DNA from: Crenothrix polyspora
GTDB lineage: Bacteria > Pseudomonadota > Gammaproteobacteria > Methylococcales > Methylomonadaceae
Direction of reading: 5' to 3'
Assembly (NCBI GenBank): GCA_945903675.1
Contig: CAMDOP010000059.1
Coordinates: 1-13,617, forward strand
DNA: 13,617 nt
The translations under genes were made by a program, and so were the position numbers. Positions 6,464-13,027 of the stretch are shown piece after piece. The first letter of the stretch is position 1, and the number at the start of each line of letters is the position of its first letter. The notes beneath the pieces were generated by a model that saw nothing but the letters and a program-made list of their open reading frames with translations, was not told where the DNA came from and ran no database searches.

Positions 6464-6997
6464 TTACTTCTTCTTAGCTTCTTTTCTGACAACGTGCTCA
6501 TCAGCGTATCTTACACCCTTACCTTTATAAGGCTCAGGAGGTCTATAAGCTCTAATTTTAGCAGCTACTTCACCAACTAATTGCTTGTTACTTCCTTTAA
6601 CAAGTATTTCAGTTTGAGTAGGTGTTTCAACTTGAATTCCAGCAGGAACCTGAAATTCAACAGGATGCGAAAAACCTAAGGATAAACTTAAAACACTTTC
6701 TTTAGCTTGTGCTCTATAACCAACACCAATTAATGTTAATTTTTTTTCAAATCCCATAGAAACACCAGTAACCATATTGTTTAATACAGCTCTTGCAGTT
6801 CCAGCCTGTGCAGTTGCAGTTTTATTGTCTTTATCCCATAACATTTCTATTATGTTATTTTCTATTTTTACAGAAACTACAGCATTAAGAACATGAGTTA
6901 ACAACCCATTACTTCCTTTAACAGTTAACGTATTTCCATCTATTTTAACTTCTACCCCAGTTGGAATAGAAATAGGAGCTTTAGCAATTCTTGACAT
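6464..6997 (-). CDS. rplF: 50S ribosomal protein L6
   Basis: L6 sits near the sarcin-ricin loop and the factor-binding site of the large subunit. The 177 residues match the family length and contain its two repeated alpha/beta domains. The first begins SRIAKAPISIPTGVEVKIDG; the second holds LIGVGYRAQ (about 90-98). The C-terminal signature RAYRPPEPYKGKGVRYADE is complete, followed by a lysine-rich tail. The ATG has an AGGTG Shine-Dalgarno six bases upstream and lies 12 bases after rpsH. Confidence 0.99.
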   Translation of the reverse strand: MSRIAKAPISIPTGVEVKIDGNTLTVKGSNGLLTHVLNAVVSVKIENNIIEMLWDKDNKTATAQAGTARAVLNNMVTGVSMGFEKKLTLIGVGYRAQAKESVLSLSLGFSHPVEFQVPAGIQVETPTQTEILVKGSNKQLVGEVAAKIRAYRPPEPYKGKGVRYADEHVVRKEAKKK

Positions 6998-7009
6998 AAC
7001 ACACCTACA

Positions 7010-7405
7010 TTAGCAAACAGTGCAAATAACTTCACCGCCATGGCCACTGGCACGAGCAGCTCTATCAGTCATAACACCATTTGATGTTGATACAATAGCA
7101 ATCCCTAAGCCGCCAAGAACTTTTGGCAATTCGTCTTTAGACTTATAAATACGTAAACCAGGCCTACTAATTCTTTTTATAGCTTCAATAACTGGAGCTC
7201 CTTTATAGTACTTCAGCTCAACTGTCATCTCGGTATGACTACCGGTAGTTTCAGTACTAAAGTCAACTATATAACCTTCATCTTTAAGTACCTTAGCGAT
7301 TGACACTTTTAACTTAGATGATGGTTGTTTAATATTTTTTTTACCAGCAGATTGACCGTTTCTTATACGAGTCAGCATATCTGCCACTGGGTCTGTCATA
7401 CTCAT
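7010..7405 (-). CDS. rpsH: 30S ribosomal protein S8
   Basis: S8 is a primary binder of 16S rRNA helix 21 in the 30S body. In E. coli it also represses the spc operon by binding message near the rplE start. The 131 residues begin MSMTDPVADMLTRIRNGQ and include PSSKLKVSIAKVLKDEGYI, SRPGLRIYKSKDELPKV and the C-terminal RNA-binding block STSNGVMTDRAARASGHGGE. The end, ICTVC, has two cysteines, close to the ICYVA-type ends of relatives. The first ATG has a GGAGAT Shine-Dalgarno and matches the family N-terminus. I did not find a convincing copy of the S8 operator in this operon. Confidence 0.99.
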   Translation of the reverse strand: MSMTDPVADMLTRIRNGQSAGKKNIKQPSSKLKVSIAKVLKDEGYIVDFSTETTGSHTEMTVELKYYKGAPVIEAIKRISRPGLRIYKSKDELPKVLGGLGIAIVSTSNGVMTDRAARASGHGGEVICTVC

Positions 7406-7436
7406 TTTTTTATCTCCAACTTAGATCAAACAGATC

Positions 7437-7742
7437 TTACCAACTTGCTTTGACTACACCAGGAACATCACCGCGCATAGTAGCTTCTCTTAATTTATTT
7501 CTACTAAGACCAAACTTACGGTAATACCCATGCGGACGACCAGTTAAATTACAACGGTTTCTTACTCTAGAAACACTAGAATCCCTTGGTAATTTTTGAA
7601 GTTGTAAATGAGCAGATTCTTTATCTTCATATGAAGCATTTGGATCTCTGATAGTTTCCTTTAAAGCTTTACGCTTTACTTCATATTTTTTAACTAATTT
7701 TTTGCGTTTGTCTTCACGCGCAATCATTGATTTTTTTGCCAT
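7437..7742 (-). CDS. rpsN: 30S ribosomal protein S14, long zinc-free form
   Basis: S14 is a late assembly protein of the 30S head, beside S3 and S10. This is the 101-residue form: MAKKSMIAREDKRKKLVKKY at the N-terminus, an inserted middle section, then RVRNRCNLTGRPHGYYRKFGLSR and DVPGVVKASW. Only one cysteine is present, so the CxxC zinc pairs of the short 61-residue type are absent. The long form is normal for proteobacteria. The ATG follows rplE by 14 bases; the Shine-Dalgarno AGAGG lies rather far off, about ten bases. Confidence 0.99.
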   Translation of the reverse strand: MAKKSMIAREDKRKKLVKKYEVKRKALKETIRDPNASYEDKESAHLQLQKLPRDSSVSRVRNRCNLTGRPHGYYRKFGLSRNKLREATMRGDVPGVVKASW

Positions 7743-7756
7743 GTTAAAACTGCCTC

Positions 7757-8296
7757 TTAACTCTTGAATGGAAAATTAAACAACTTTAACAAAGCTAAAC
7801 CTTCTTCATTGGTCTCAGCTGTTGTAGTAATAGTTATATCCATGCCACGTAAGGTATCAATTTTATCATAATCAATTTCTGGAAATATGATTTGTTCCTT
7901 TACACCCATAGAATAATTACCACGTCCATCAAAACTTTTAGGACTTAATCCTCTAAAGTCACGTATTCTTGGAATAGAAATACTAATTAATCTGTCAAGA
8001 AATTCGTACATTCTATCGCTACGTAAGGTAACCTTACAGCCAATAGGCATGTCATCACGAATTTTAAATCCAGCAATAGACTTTCTTGCAAGCGTTACAA
8101 TTGGCTTTTGACCGGAAATCTTTTCCAGATCTAAAAGTGCTGATTGTAAAACTTTTTTATCAGCTACAGCACCACCGACACCCATATTAAGTGTGATTTT
8201 AGTGATACGAGGAGCCTGCATAATAGATTTATAAGCAAATTGCTCAACTAAAGCAGGTAGAATTGTTTCTTTATATACGGTTTCTAATCTAGCCAT
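7757..8296 (-). CDS. rplE: 50S ribosomal protein L5
   Basis: L5 binds 5S rRNA in the central protuberance and touches the P-site tRNA and S13 across the subunit bridge. The 179 residues equal the E. coli length. Family blocks are ITKITLNMGVG (about 32-42), GQKPIVTLARKSIAGFKIRDDMPIGCKVTLR, RDFRGLSPKSFDGRGNYSMGVKEQIIFPEI and DITITTTAETNEEGLALL. The ATG lies 14 bases after the rplX stop, and the best Shine-Dalgarno (AAGGTG) overlaps that stop codon. In E. coli this start region is where S8 represses the operon. Confidence 0.99.
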   Translation of the reverse strand: MARLETVYKETILPALVEQFAYKSIMQAPRITKITLNMGVGGAVADKKVLQSALLDLEKISGQKPIVTLARKSIAGFKIRDDMPIGCKVTLRSDRMYEFLDRLISISIPRIRDFRGLSPKSFDGRGNYSMGVKEQIIFPEIDYDKIDTLRGMDITITTTAETNEEGLALLKLFNFPFKS

Positions 8297-8310
8297 GATT
8301 CATCTGCACC

Positions 8311-8628
8311 TTAGACATCAACAACTTCATTTGTTGATTTAAAATATCTGACTTTCTTTCCATCTTCAAGAAATCTATAACCTACTCTATCTGCTTTCTT
8401 GGTTTCAGGATTATATAATCCGATATTGGAAATATTAATCGGCATATCCTTTACAATTATCCCACCAGAGATGCCTGCATTAGGATTTGGTTTTTGGTTT
8501 TTCTTAACTTGATTGATTCCTTCAACCAAAACCTTATCGCCTTTTAAAATCTGGGCTACTCTACCACTCTTACCTTTATCCTTACCGGTACGAACGATAA
8601 CATCATCACCTTTTTTAATTTTAGCCAT
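8311..8628 (-). CDS. rplX: 50S ribosomal protein L24
   Basis: L24 is one of the two assembly initiator proteins of the large subunit and later sits beside the tunnel exit. The 105 residues start with the KOW motif, MAKIKKGDDVIVRTGKDKGKSG, followed by GINQVKKNQKPN and the family block GGIIVKDMPINISNIGLYNP. Length is normal (104 in E. coli). The ATG has an AAGGTA Shine-Dalgarno and lies 13 bases after rplN. The last codons encode STNEVVDV through an eight-base inverted repeat. Confidence 0.99.
   Translation of the reverse strand: MAKIKKGDDVIVRTGKDKGKSGRVAQILKGDKVLVEGINQVKKNQKPNPNAGISGGIIVKDMPINISNIGLYNPETKKADRVGYRFLEDGKKVRYFKSTNEVVDV
8317..8338 (-). repeat. 8-bp hairpin at the end of rplX
   Basis: On the minus strand ATCAACAA (8338-8331) and TTGTTGAT (8324-8317) pair perfectly across a six-base loop. 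The stem lies within the last codons of rplX, about ten bases before the Shine-Dalgarno of rplE. It lacks a following T run, so it is not an intrinsic terminator. It could affect rplE translation or protect a processed 3' end; the function is unproven. Confidence 0.35.
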
Positions 8629-8641
8629 TTTATACCTTACC

Positions 8642-9010
8642 TTATAAAACTTCAGGAGCTAGAGAGATAATTTTCATAAATTTTTCTCCTCTTAACTCAC
8701 GCGTTACAGGGCCAAAAATACGGGTACCTAATGGCTGCAGATTATTATTTAAAATAACAGCAGAATTACCATCGAATCGAATAACAGACCCATCGGGCCT
8801 ACGTACACCTTTTCTAGTTCTAACTACAAGTGCGTTGTAAACTTCGCCCTTTTTAACTCTACCACGAGGTATTGCATCTTTTATGCTAACTTTGATGATA
8901 TCACCAATTCCAGCATATCTACGATGAGATCCTCCTAATACTTTGATACACATGACCCTTTTGGCACCGCTATTATCGGCAACGTCAAGGTTAGTTTGCA
9001 TCTGAATCAT
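8642..9010 (-). CDS. rplN: 50S ribosomal protein L14
   Basis: L14 is a beta-barrel protein at the subunit interface that forms bridges B5 and B8 with 16S rRNA. It is also the docking site of the ribosomal silencing factor RsfS in other bacteria. The 122 residues match the family closely: MIQMQTNLDVADNSGAKRVM, then VLGGSHRRYAGIGDIIKVSIK, KGVRRPDGSVIRFDGN and the end RIFGPVTRELRGEKFMKIIS. It is the first gene of the spc part, 37 bases after rpsQ. In E. coli the spc promoter lies in this gap; here I see only a -10-like TAATAT without a fitting -35. The start has an AGGAAT Shine-Dalgarno. Confidence 0.99.
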   Translation of the reverse strand: MIQMQTNLDVADNSGAKRVMCIKVLGGSHRRYAGIGDIIKVSIKDAIPRGRVKKGEVYNALVVRTRKGVRRPDGSVIRFDGNSAVILNNNLQPLGTRIFGPVTRELRGEKFMKIISLAPEVL

Positions 9011-9047
9011 GATTTATTCCTACACTCTGTATATTAAAAATTTAATT

Positions 9048-9311
9048 CTATCTCTTAGCACTTTCTAAGATTTGAACCAATTTGAAAGTTTTATTTTTAG
9101 ATAAAGGTCTGCAAGAAGTAATAGATACCACATCACCTTCTTGGCATACATTTTCTTCATCATGAGCCATCATTTTAGAAGATCTCTTGATGTATTTCCC
9201 ATAAACAGGATGCTTTACAACACGCTCTACTAAAACAGTAATGGTTTTATCCATTTTGTTACTGACAACCTTACCAGTGATTGTTCTTAACTTTGTGATA
9301 TTTTCACTCAT
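9048..9311 (-). CDS. rpsQ: 30S ribosomal protein S17
   Basis: S17 is an OB-fold protein that binds the 5' domain of 16S rRNA early in 30S assembly. The 87 residues contain TITGKVVSNKMDKTITVLVER, HPVYGKYIKRSSKMMAHDEEN and GDVVSITSCRPLSKNKTFKLV, all typical of the family. Length is normal (84 in E. coli). The ATG lies only two bases after the rpmC stop. It is the last gene of the S10 part. Confidence 0.99.
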   Translation of the reverse strand: MSENITKLRTITGKVVSNKMDKTITVLVERVVKHPVYGKYIKRSSKMMAHDEENVCQEGDVVSITSCRPLSKNKTFKLVQILESAKR

Positions 9312-9313
9312 AA

Positions 9314-9505
9314 TTATGCACTCGCCATTTGTTTTAATATGGTATGGATACGTGCCACATCTCGCCTAACTTTTTTTACTTGATCAGGCTTTGACAGCTG
9401 ACCAGTACCTTTTTGCATTTTTAGGTTAAATCTCTCTCTAGATAAATCAAGCAACAGAGAACCTAATTCTTCTTTTGTTTTTTGGCGTAGTTCTATTGCT
9501 TTCAT
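9314..9505 (-). CDS. rpmC: 50S ribosomal protein L29
   Basis: L29 is a helical-hairpin protein next to L23 at the tunnel exit, where it contributes to the docking area for nascent-chain factors. The 63 residues equal the E. coli length and show the two-helix pattern: KAIELRQKTKEELGSLLLDL, SRERFNLKMQKGTGQLSKP, then VKKVRRDVARIHTILKQ. The ATG shares one base with the rplP stop (TAATG), implying coupled translation. Confidence 0.99.
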   Translation of the reverse strand: MKAIELRQKTKEELGSLLLDLSRERFNLKMQKGTGQLSKPDQVKKVRRDVARIHTILKQMASA

Positions 9506-9918
9506 TACATTATTGTCCGCGCAGTAAACATAGTTTTCAAAGGAAGCTTAGCAGCAGCCAAAGTAAAGGCTTCTCGAGCAAGTTCTTCAGAAACACCTTG
9601 TATTTCATACAACATTGTCCCAGGCCTTACCTGAGCAACCCAGTATTCTACACTACCTTTTCCTTTTCCCATACGAACTTCTAATGGTTTTTTAGTAATA
9701 GGCTTGTCAGGGAAGATTCGGATCCAAATTTTACCACCACGCTTTACGTGTCTAGTAATAGTTCGTCTTGCAGATTCTATTTGTCTGGCAGTCAATCGAC
9801 CGCGAGTTATGGCCTTAAGACCAAATTCACCAAAACTTACAGATGATCCACGTACAGCAGTTCCGTTATTTCTGCCTTTATGTTGCTTACGGAATTTTGT
9901 TCTTTTAGGCTGAAGCAT
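9505..9918 (-). CDS. rplP: 50S ribosomal protein L16
   Basis: L16 lies near the A-site tRNA elbow and the peptidyl transferase region and is needed late in large-subunit assembly. The 137 residues begin MLQPKRTKFRKQHKGRN and hold GRLTARQIESARRTITR, KIWIRIFPDKPITKKPLEVR and MGKGKGSVEYWVAQVRPG. R82 corresponds to E. coli R81, which is hydroxylated there by the oxygenase RoxA/YcfD. Relative to E. coli there is one extra residue near position 23. The ATG has an AAGGA Shine-Dalgarno, 16 bases after rpsC. Confidence 0.99.
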   Translation of the reverse strand: MLQPKRTKFRKQHKGRNNGTAVRGSSVSFGEFGLKAITRGRLTARQIESARRTITRHVKRGGKIWIRIFPDKPITKKPLEVRMGKGKGSVEYWVAQVRPGTMLYEIQGVSEELAREAFTLAAAKLPLKTMFTARTIM

Positions 9919-9934
9919 GTCATTATTCCTTTAA

Positions 9935-10606
9935 CTACTTCTTGGAATCAGAATTTATAGAAGCAAGATGTGCATCCATATCGAAAACTTCACCTTTGAA
10001 AATCCACACTTTAATGCCGATAATTCCATAGGTGGTATGCGCCTCTGCTGTTGCATAATCAATATCAGCTCTTAATGTATGTAAAGGAACTCGTCCTTCT
10101 CTATACCATTCGCTTCTAGCAATTTCTGCACCATTCAAACGGCCACCAAGGTTTATTTTTATACCTTCAGCACCTAAACGCATAGTATTAGTAACCGCAC
10201 GCTTCATTGCCCTACGATACATAATTCTTTTTTCTAATTGCTGAGCTACGCCTTCAGCAACTAGCTGTGCATCTAATTCAGGCTTTCTAATCTCTTCAAC
10301 GTTAAGCTGGACTGGAACACCAATCATATTAGAAATTTCTTGCCTTAATAAATCAATATCCTCACCTTTTTTGCCAATTACAATACCTGGACGAGCAGTA
10401 TGAATAGTAATATGAGCATTATTTGCAGGACGATTAATTTGTATACGACTTACAGAAGCATGTGCTAATTTTTTCTTTATAAAAGTACGTACTGTTAAAT
10501 CTTGATGCAGGAAAACAGGGTAATCCTGACTATTTGCATACCATCTTGAATTCCAATCCTTTACAATTCCAAGACGTATACCAATTGGATGAACTTTCTG
10601 ACCCAT
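9935..10606 (-). CDS. rpsC: 30S ribosomal protein S3
   Basis: S3 forms the mRNA entry site of the 30S head and, with S4 and S5, gives the ribosome its helicase activity. The 223 residues begin MGQKVHPIGIRLGIVKDWNSR. A type II KH domain carries the GxxG loop GKKG at 78-81. The helicase residues R131, R132 and K135 (RRAMKRAV) are conserved. The C-terminal domain has GRLNGAEIARSEWYREGRVPLHTLRADIDY in two blocks and ends shortly after KVWIFKGE. Length is close to E. coli (233). The Shine-Dalgarno GGGGT overlaps the last codons of rplV, which ends nine bases upstream. Confidence 0.99.
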   Translation of the reverse strand: MGQKVHPIGIRLGIVKDWNSRWYANSQDYPVFLHQDLTVRTFIKKKLAHASVSRIQINRPANNAHITIHTARPGIVIGKKGEDIDLLRQEISNMIGVPVQLNVEEIRKPELDAQLVAEGVAQQLEKRIMYRRAMKRAVTNTMRLGAEGIKINLGGRLNGAEIARSEWYREGRVPLHTLRADIDYATAEAHTTYGIIGIKVWIFKGEVFDMDAHLASINSDSKK

Positions 10607-10615
10607 AATCTACCC

Positions 10616-10951
10616 CTACTCGGATTCTGCAACTTTAATTGTAATATGGCAGGTTCTTTTAAGGATATGATTAGCATTTCCTTTAGCTCTTGCCTTAAAT
10701 CTTTTCATGGTTGCGCCTTCATTTACAAAAACGGTAGACACCCTTAAGTCATCGATATCTGCACTTTCATTATGCTCAGCATTTGCGATTGCAGATTCAA
10801 GAATTTTTTTTATTATAGTTGCTGCTTTTTTTGAACTAAACTTTAGTAAATTTAGAGCCTTATCAACAGGCAGTCCACGAATTTGATCACCGACTAATCT
10901 AGCTTTTTGAGCAGATAATGGGGCGTTTTTTAAAATAGCTGAAATTTCCAT
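10616..10951 (-). CDS. rplV: 50S ribosomal protein L22
   Basis: L22 lines the peptide exit tunnel with its long beta-hairpin and affects macrolide sensitivity and stalling peptides. From ATG at 10951 the product has 111 residues, MEISAILKNAPLSAQKARLV, then LESAIANAEHNESADIDDL and the hairpin VFVNEGATMKRFKARAKGNANHI. The hairpin looks intact, without the deletions found in macrolide-resistant strains. A GTG lies in frame directly before the ATG (10954-10952). I chose ATG because the family begins MEx and the length then fits, although AGGTA at 10965-10961 is nearer the ideal distance from the GTG. Confidence 0.97.
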   Translation of the reverse strand: MEISAILKNAPLSAQKARLVGDQIRGLPVDKALNLLKFSSKKAATIIKKILESAIANAEHNESADIDDLRVSTVFVNEGATMKRFKARAKGNANHILKRTCHITIKVAESE

Positions 10952-10959
10952 CACATTCT

Positions 10960-11232
10960 CTACCTAGATTTCTTATCAGCCACATGGCCTTTATATGTTC
11001 TTGTCGGAGAAAACTCACCCAATTTATGACCCACCATATTTTCAGATATTAAAACTGGAATATGTAATCGACCATTATGAATTGCAATTGTTAAACCCAA
11101 CATGTCTGGGATAATCATTGATCTTCTCGACCATGTTTTAATCGGTTTCCGATTATTGCTACTTACGGCATCTTCAATTTTCTTCAGAAGATGATGATCA
11201 ATAAAAGGACCTTTTTTAATTGAACGCGGCAC
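10960..11232 (-). CDS. rpsS: 30S ribosomal protein S19
   Basis: S19 pairs with S13 in the 30S head near the A site and the bridge to the large subunit. The 90 residues read MPRSIKKGPFIDHHLLKKIE, then TWSRRSMIIPDMLGLTIAIHNG and VGHKLGEFSPTRTYKGH, the family signature. The start codon is GTG, at exactly the residue where homologues begin MPRS. A GAGAGG Shine-Dalgarno lies seven bases upstream, overlapping the rplB stop. Length is normal (92 in E. coli). Confidence 0.99.
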   Translation of the reverse strand: MPRSIKKGPFIDHHLLKKIEDAVSSNNRKPIKTWSRRSMIIPDMLGLTIAIHNGRLHIPVLISENMVGHKLGEFSPTRTYKGHVADKKSR

Positions 11233-11239
11233 GCTGATT

Positions 11240-11245
11240 CCTCTC
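11240..11245 (-). promoter_or_regulatory. Shine-Dalgarno that sets the GTG start of rpsS
   Basis: GAGAGG on the minus strand lies seven bases before the GTG at 11232-11230 and touches the rplB TAG. It confirms the GTG start of S19, which also matches the conserved N-terminus. Confidence 0.8.
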
Positions 11246-12072
11246 TATTTCTGCTTACGACGTCTAATAATCATATTATCAGTACGCTTGTTTTTTCTTG
11301 TCTTGTATCCCTTAGTAGGCATACCCCATGGTGAAACCGGATGTCTACCACCAGAAGTACGACCTTCACCACCACCATGTGGATGATCTACTGGATTCAT
11401 TACGACACCTCTAACAGTTGGGCGAATACCTCGCCATCTTGAAGCACCTGCTTTACCAAGAGAGGCCAAACTATGTTCAGAATTTGAAACCTCACCAATC
11501 ACAGCTCTACATTCAGCAAATACTTTACGCATCTCACCAGAACGCATTCTAATTGTTGCATGAGCACCATCTCTTGCAACTAATTGTACAGATGTACCTG
11601 CACTTCTAGCTACTTGAGCGCCTTTACCAGGCTTTAATTCAACACAATGAACAGTTGTGCCCATTGGAATGTTTCTTAGGGGCATACAATTGCCAACTTT
11701 TACTGGCACTGTTTCTGCAGATAAGATCTCTTGACCTACAACAATACCTTTAGGAGCGATAATATATCTTCGCTCACCATCTTTAAATAAAATTAAAGCA
11801 ATATTAGCTGTTCTGTTTGGATCATATTCAATGCGCTCAACGACCGCAGGAATATCGAATTTATTTCTTTTAAAATCAATAATACGGTAGTGCTGTTTAT
11901 GGCCACCGCCGATGTGACGAGTTGTAATTCGTCCATTATTATTTCGTCCACCTGTTTTGCTCTTTTTACATAATAAAGGAGCAAATGGTTTGCCTTTGTG
12001 CAACTCATCATTTTTGACTCGTACTACAAACCGCGAACCCGGTGATGTAGGTTTTGATTTTACAATCGCCAT
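11245..12072 (-). CDS. rplB: 50S ribosomal protein L2
   Basis: L2 is a core protein of the large subunit, needed for subunit joining and close to the peptidyl transferase centre. The 275 residues contain the N-terminal RNA-binding OB-like domain (about 40-125, with GRITTRHIGGGHKQHYRIIDF) and the SH3-like domain (about 130-200). The C-terminal loop VMNPVDHPHGGGEGR (224-238) has H230, equal to E. coli H229, long discussed in relation to peptide transfer. Length is normal (273 in E. coli). The ATG is 35 bases after rplW. Its Shine-Dalgarno (AGGA) is distant, and a nearer GGTAGA is weak, so initiation may be coupled to or limited by upstream translation. Confidence 0.99.
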   Translation of the reverse strand: MAIVKSKPTSPGSRFVVRVKNDELHKGKPFAPLLCKKSKTGGRNNNGRITTRHIGGGHKQHYRIIDFKRNKFDIPAVVERIEYDPNRTANIALILFKDGERRYIIAPKGIVVGQEILSAETVPVKVGNCMPLRNIPMGTTVHCVELKPGKGAQVARSAGTSVQLVARDGAHATIRMRSGEMRKVFAECRAVIGEVSNSEHSLASLGKAGASRWRGIRPTVRGVVMNPVDHPHGGGEGRTSGGRHPVSPWGMPTKGYKTRKNKRTDNMIIRRRKQK

Positions 12073-12107
12073 TGTTTCTACCGTTTCCTATTGATCATTT
12101 ACTTTAA

Positions 12108-12407
12108 TTAAGCAGCAGAAAAATCTATATCATGTCCTGGCTTTAGCTTTACATATGCTTTTTTCCAGTCAGATCTTTGGCCTAATGTTTTGCCAAATTT
12201 TTTCTTCTTGCCTTTTACGTTTAAAACATGCACAGAATCAACTTCTACGCCGAACATTATTTCTACAGCACCTTTAACTTGCTTTTTAGTTGCTTGTTTT
12301 TGGACCTTAAAAACAAACTGTTTATATTTCTCAGCAGCAATGTTACTTTTTTCAGAAATAATTGGAGATTCAAGCACTCCAGCTAATTGATATTGCAGCA
12401 TATTCAT
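12108..12407 (-). CDS. rplW: 50S ribosomal protein L23
   Basis: L23 sits at the peptide tunnel exit and is the docking point for trigger factor and SRP. The 99 residues hold ESPIISEKSNIAAEKYKQFVFKV, split by the conserved SEK, and then VEIMFGVEVDSVHVLNVKGK and RSDWKKAYVKLKPG. E19 corresponds to E. coli E18, the trigger-factor contact. Two methionines open the product (M-N-M). The first is preferred because GGAG lies eight bases before it and its ATG overlaps the rplD TGA (ATGA), which implies coupled translation. Confidence 0.98.
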   Translation of the reverse strand: MNMLQYQLAGVLESPIISEKSNIAAEKYKQFVFKVQKQATKKQVKGAVEIMFGVEVDSVHVLNVKGKKKKFGKTLGQRSDWKKAYVKLKPGHDIDFSAA

Positions 12408-13024
12408 ACTAAACGCTCCTCTAATATTTTTAAAGCAGCTGGTGTAGCGATAACTTTATCAGCAGAAACTAAAAGCACAGGATTTAAATTTACTGCCTCT
12501 ACAATTTCTACATAAGGTATGTTTCTAGAAGCTAACGCAAGATTAGCATCTACCACATCAACAACAATAAGAATACGCTTAGCATCAATGTTTTTTATAA
12601 AAACACTCAAATCTTTAGTTTTAGGTGTAGTAGGTATAATATCATTACTAACAACTAAACGATCTTGCCTTAAAAGCTCAGATAGAATTGAACGAATTCC
12701 AACTCTAAACATTTTCTTATTTAACTTTTGCTCATATGACCTAGGACGCGCAGCAAAAGCAACGCCACCTGTTCGCCATATCGGACTTCTTGTAGTACCT
12801 GATCTAGCACGACCAGTACCTTTTTGTCTCCAAGGCTTAGATCCACCGCCACTAACATCAGATCTGGTTTTTTGCGCTTTTGTTCCTGCGCGAGCTCCAG
12901 CTAGATAACGAGTAACTAATTGATGAACTAATGTTTCATTAAAGGGCTGTCCAAAAACAGCCTCATTTACTTCAACCTTACCTGAAGTGTCTTTTTCATT
13001 TAAAGCAGGTATTTGCAAACCCAT
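12404..13024 (-). CDS. rplD: 50S ribosomal protein L4
   Basis: L4 has a globular domain on the surface of the large subunit and a long loop that narrows the peptide exit tunnel. In E. coli free L4 also represses the S10 operon through the leader upstream of rpsJ, which lies outside this window. The 206 residues show FNETLVHQLVTRYLAGARAG and the tunnel loop around KPWRQKGTGRARSGTTRSPIW with GG after it. The loop lysine equivalent to E. coli K63, mutated in erythromycin-resistant strains, appears unchanged. The ATG follows rplC by three bases, with AAAGG in the end of rplC as Shine-Dalgarno. Its TGA is the only TGA stop in the block. Confidence 0.99.
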   Translation of the reverse strand: MGLQIPALNEKDTSGKVEVNEAVFGQPFNETLVHQLVTRYLAGARAGTKAQKTRSDVSGGGSKPWRQKGTGRARSGTTRSPIWRTGGVAFAARPRSYEQKLNKKMFRVGIRSILSELLRQDRLVVSNDIIPTTPKTKDLSVFIKNIDAKRILIVVDVVDANLALASRNIPYVEIVEAVNLNPVLLVSADKVIATPAALKILEERLV

Positions 13025-13027
13025 GGC

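Noticed and set aside
8240..8300. S8 operator at the start of rplE
   Set aside because: The E. coli site pairs sequences in the first codons of rplE; the corresponding codons here do not form a comparable stem.
9011..9047. Possible spc promoter between rpsQ and rplN, as in E. coli
   Set aside because: Only a -10-like TAATAT is present and I found no -35 at a suitable distance.
11793..12011. Second minus-strand frame inside rplB
   Set aside because: Out-of-frame shadow fully contained in a perfectly conserved L2 gene; the same holds for the frame at 13111-13377 inside rplC.
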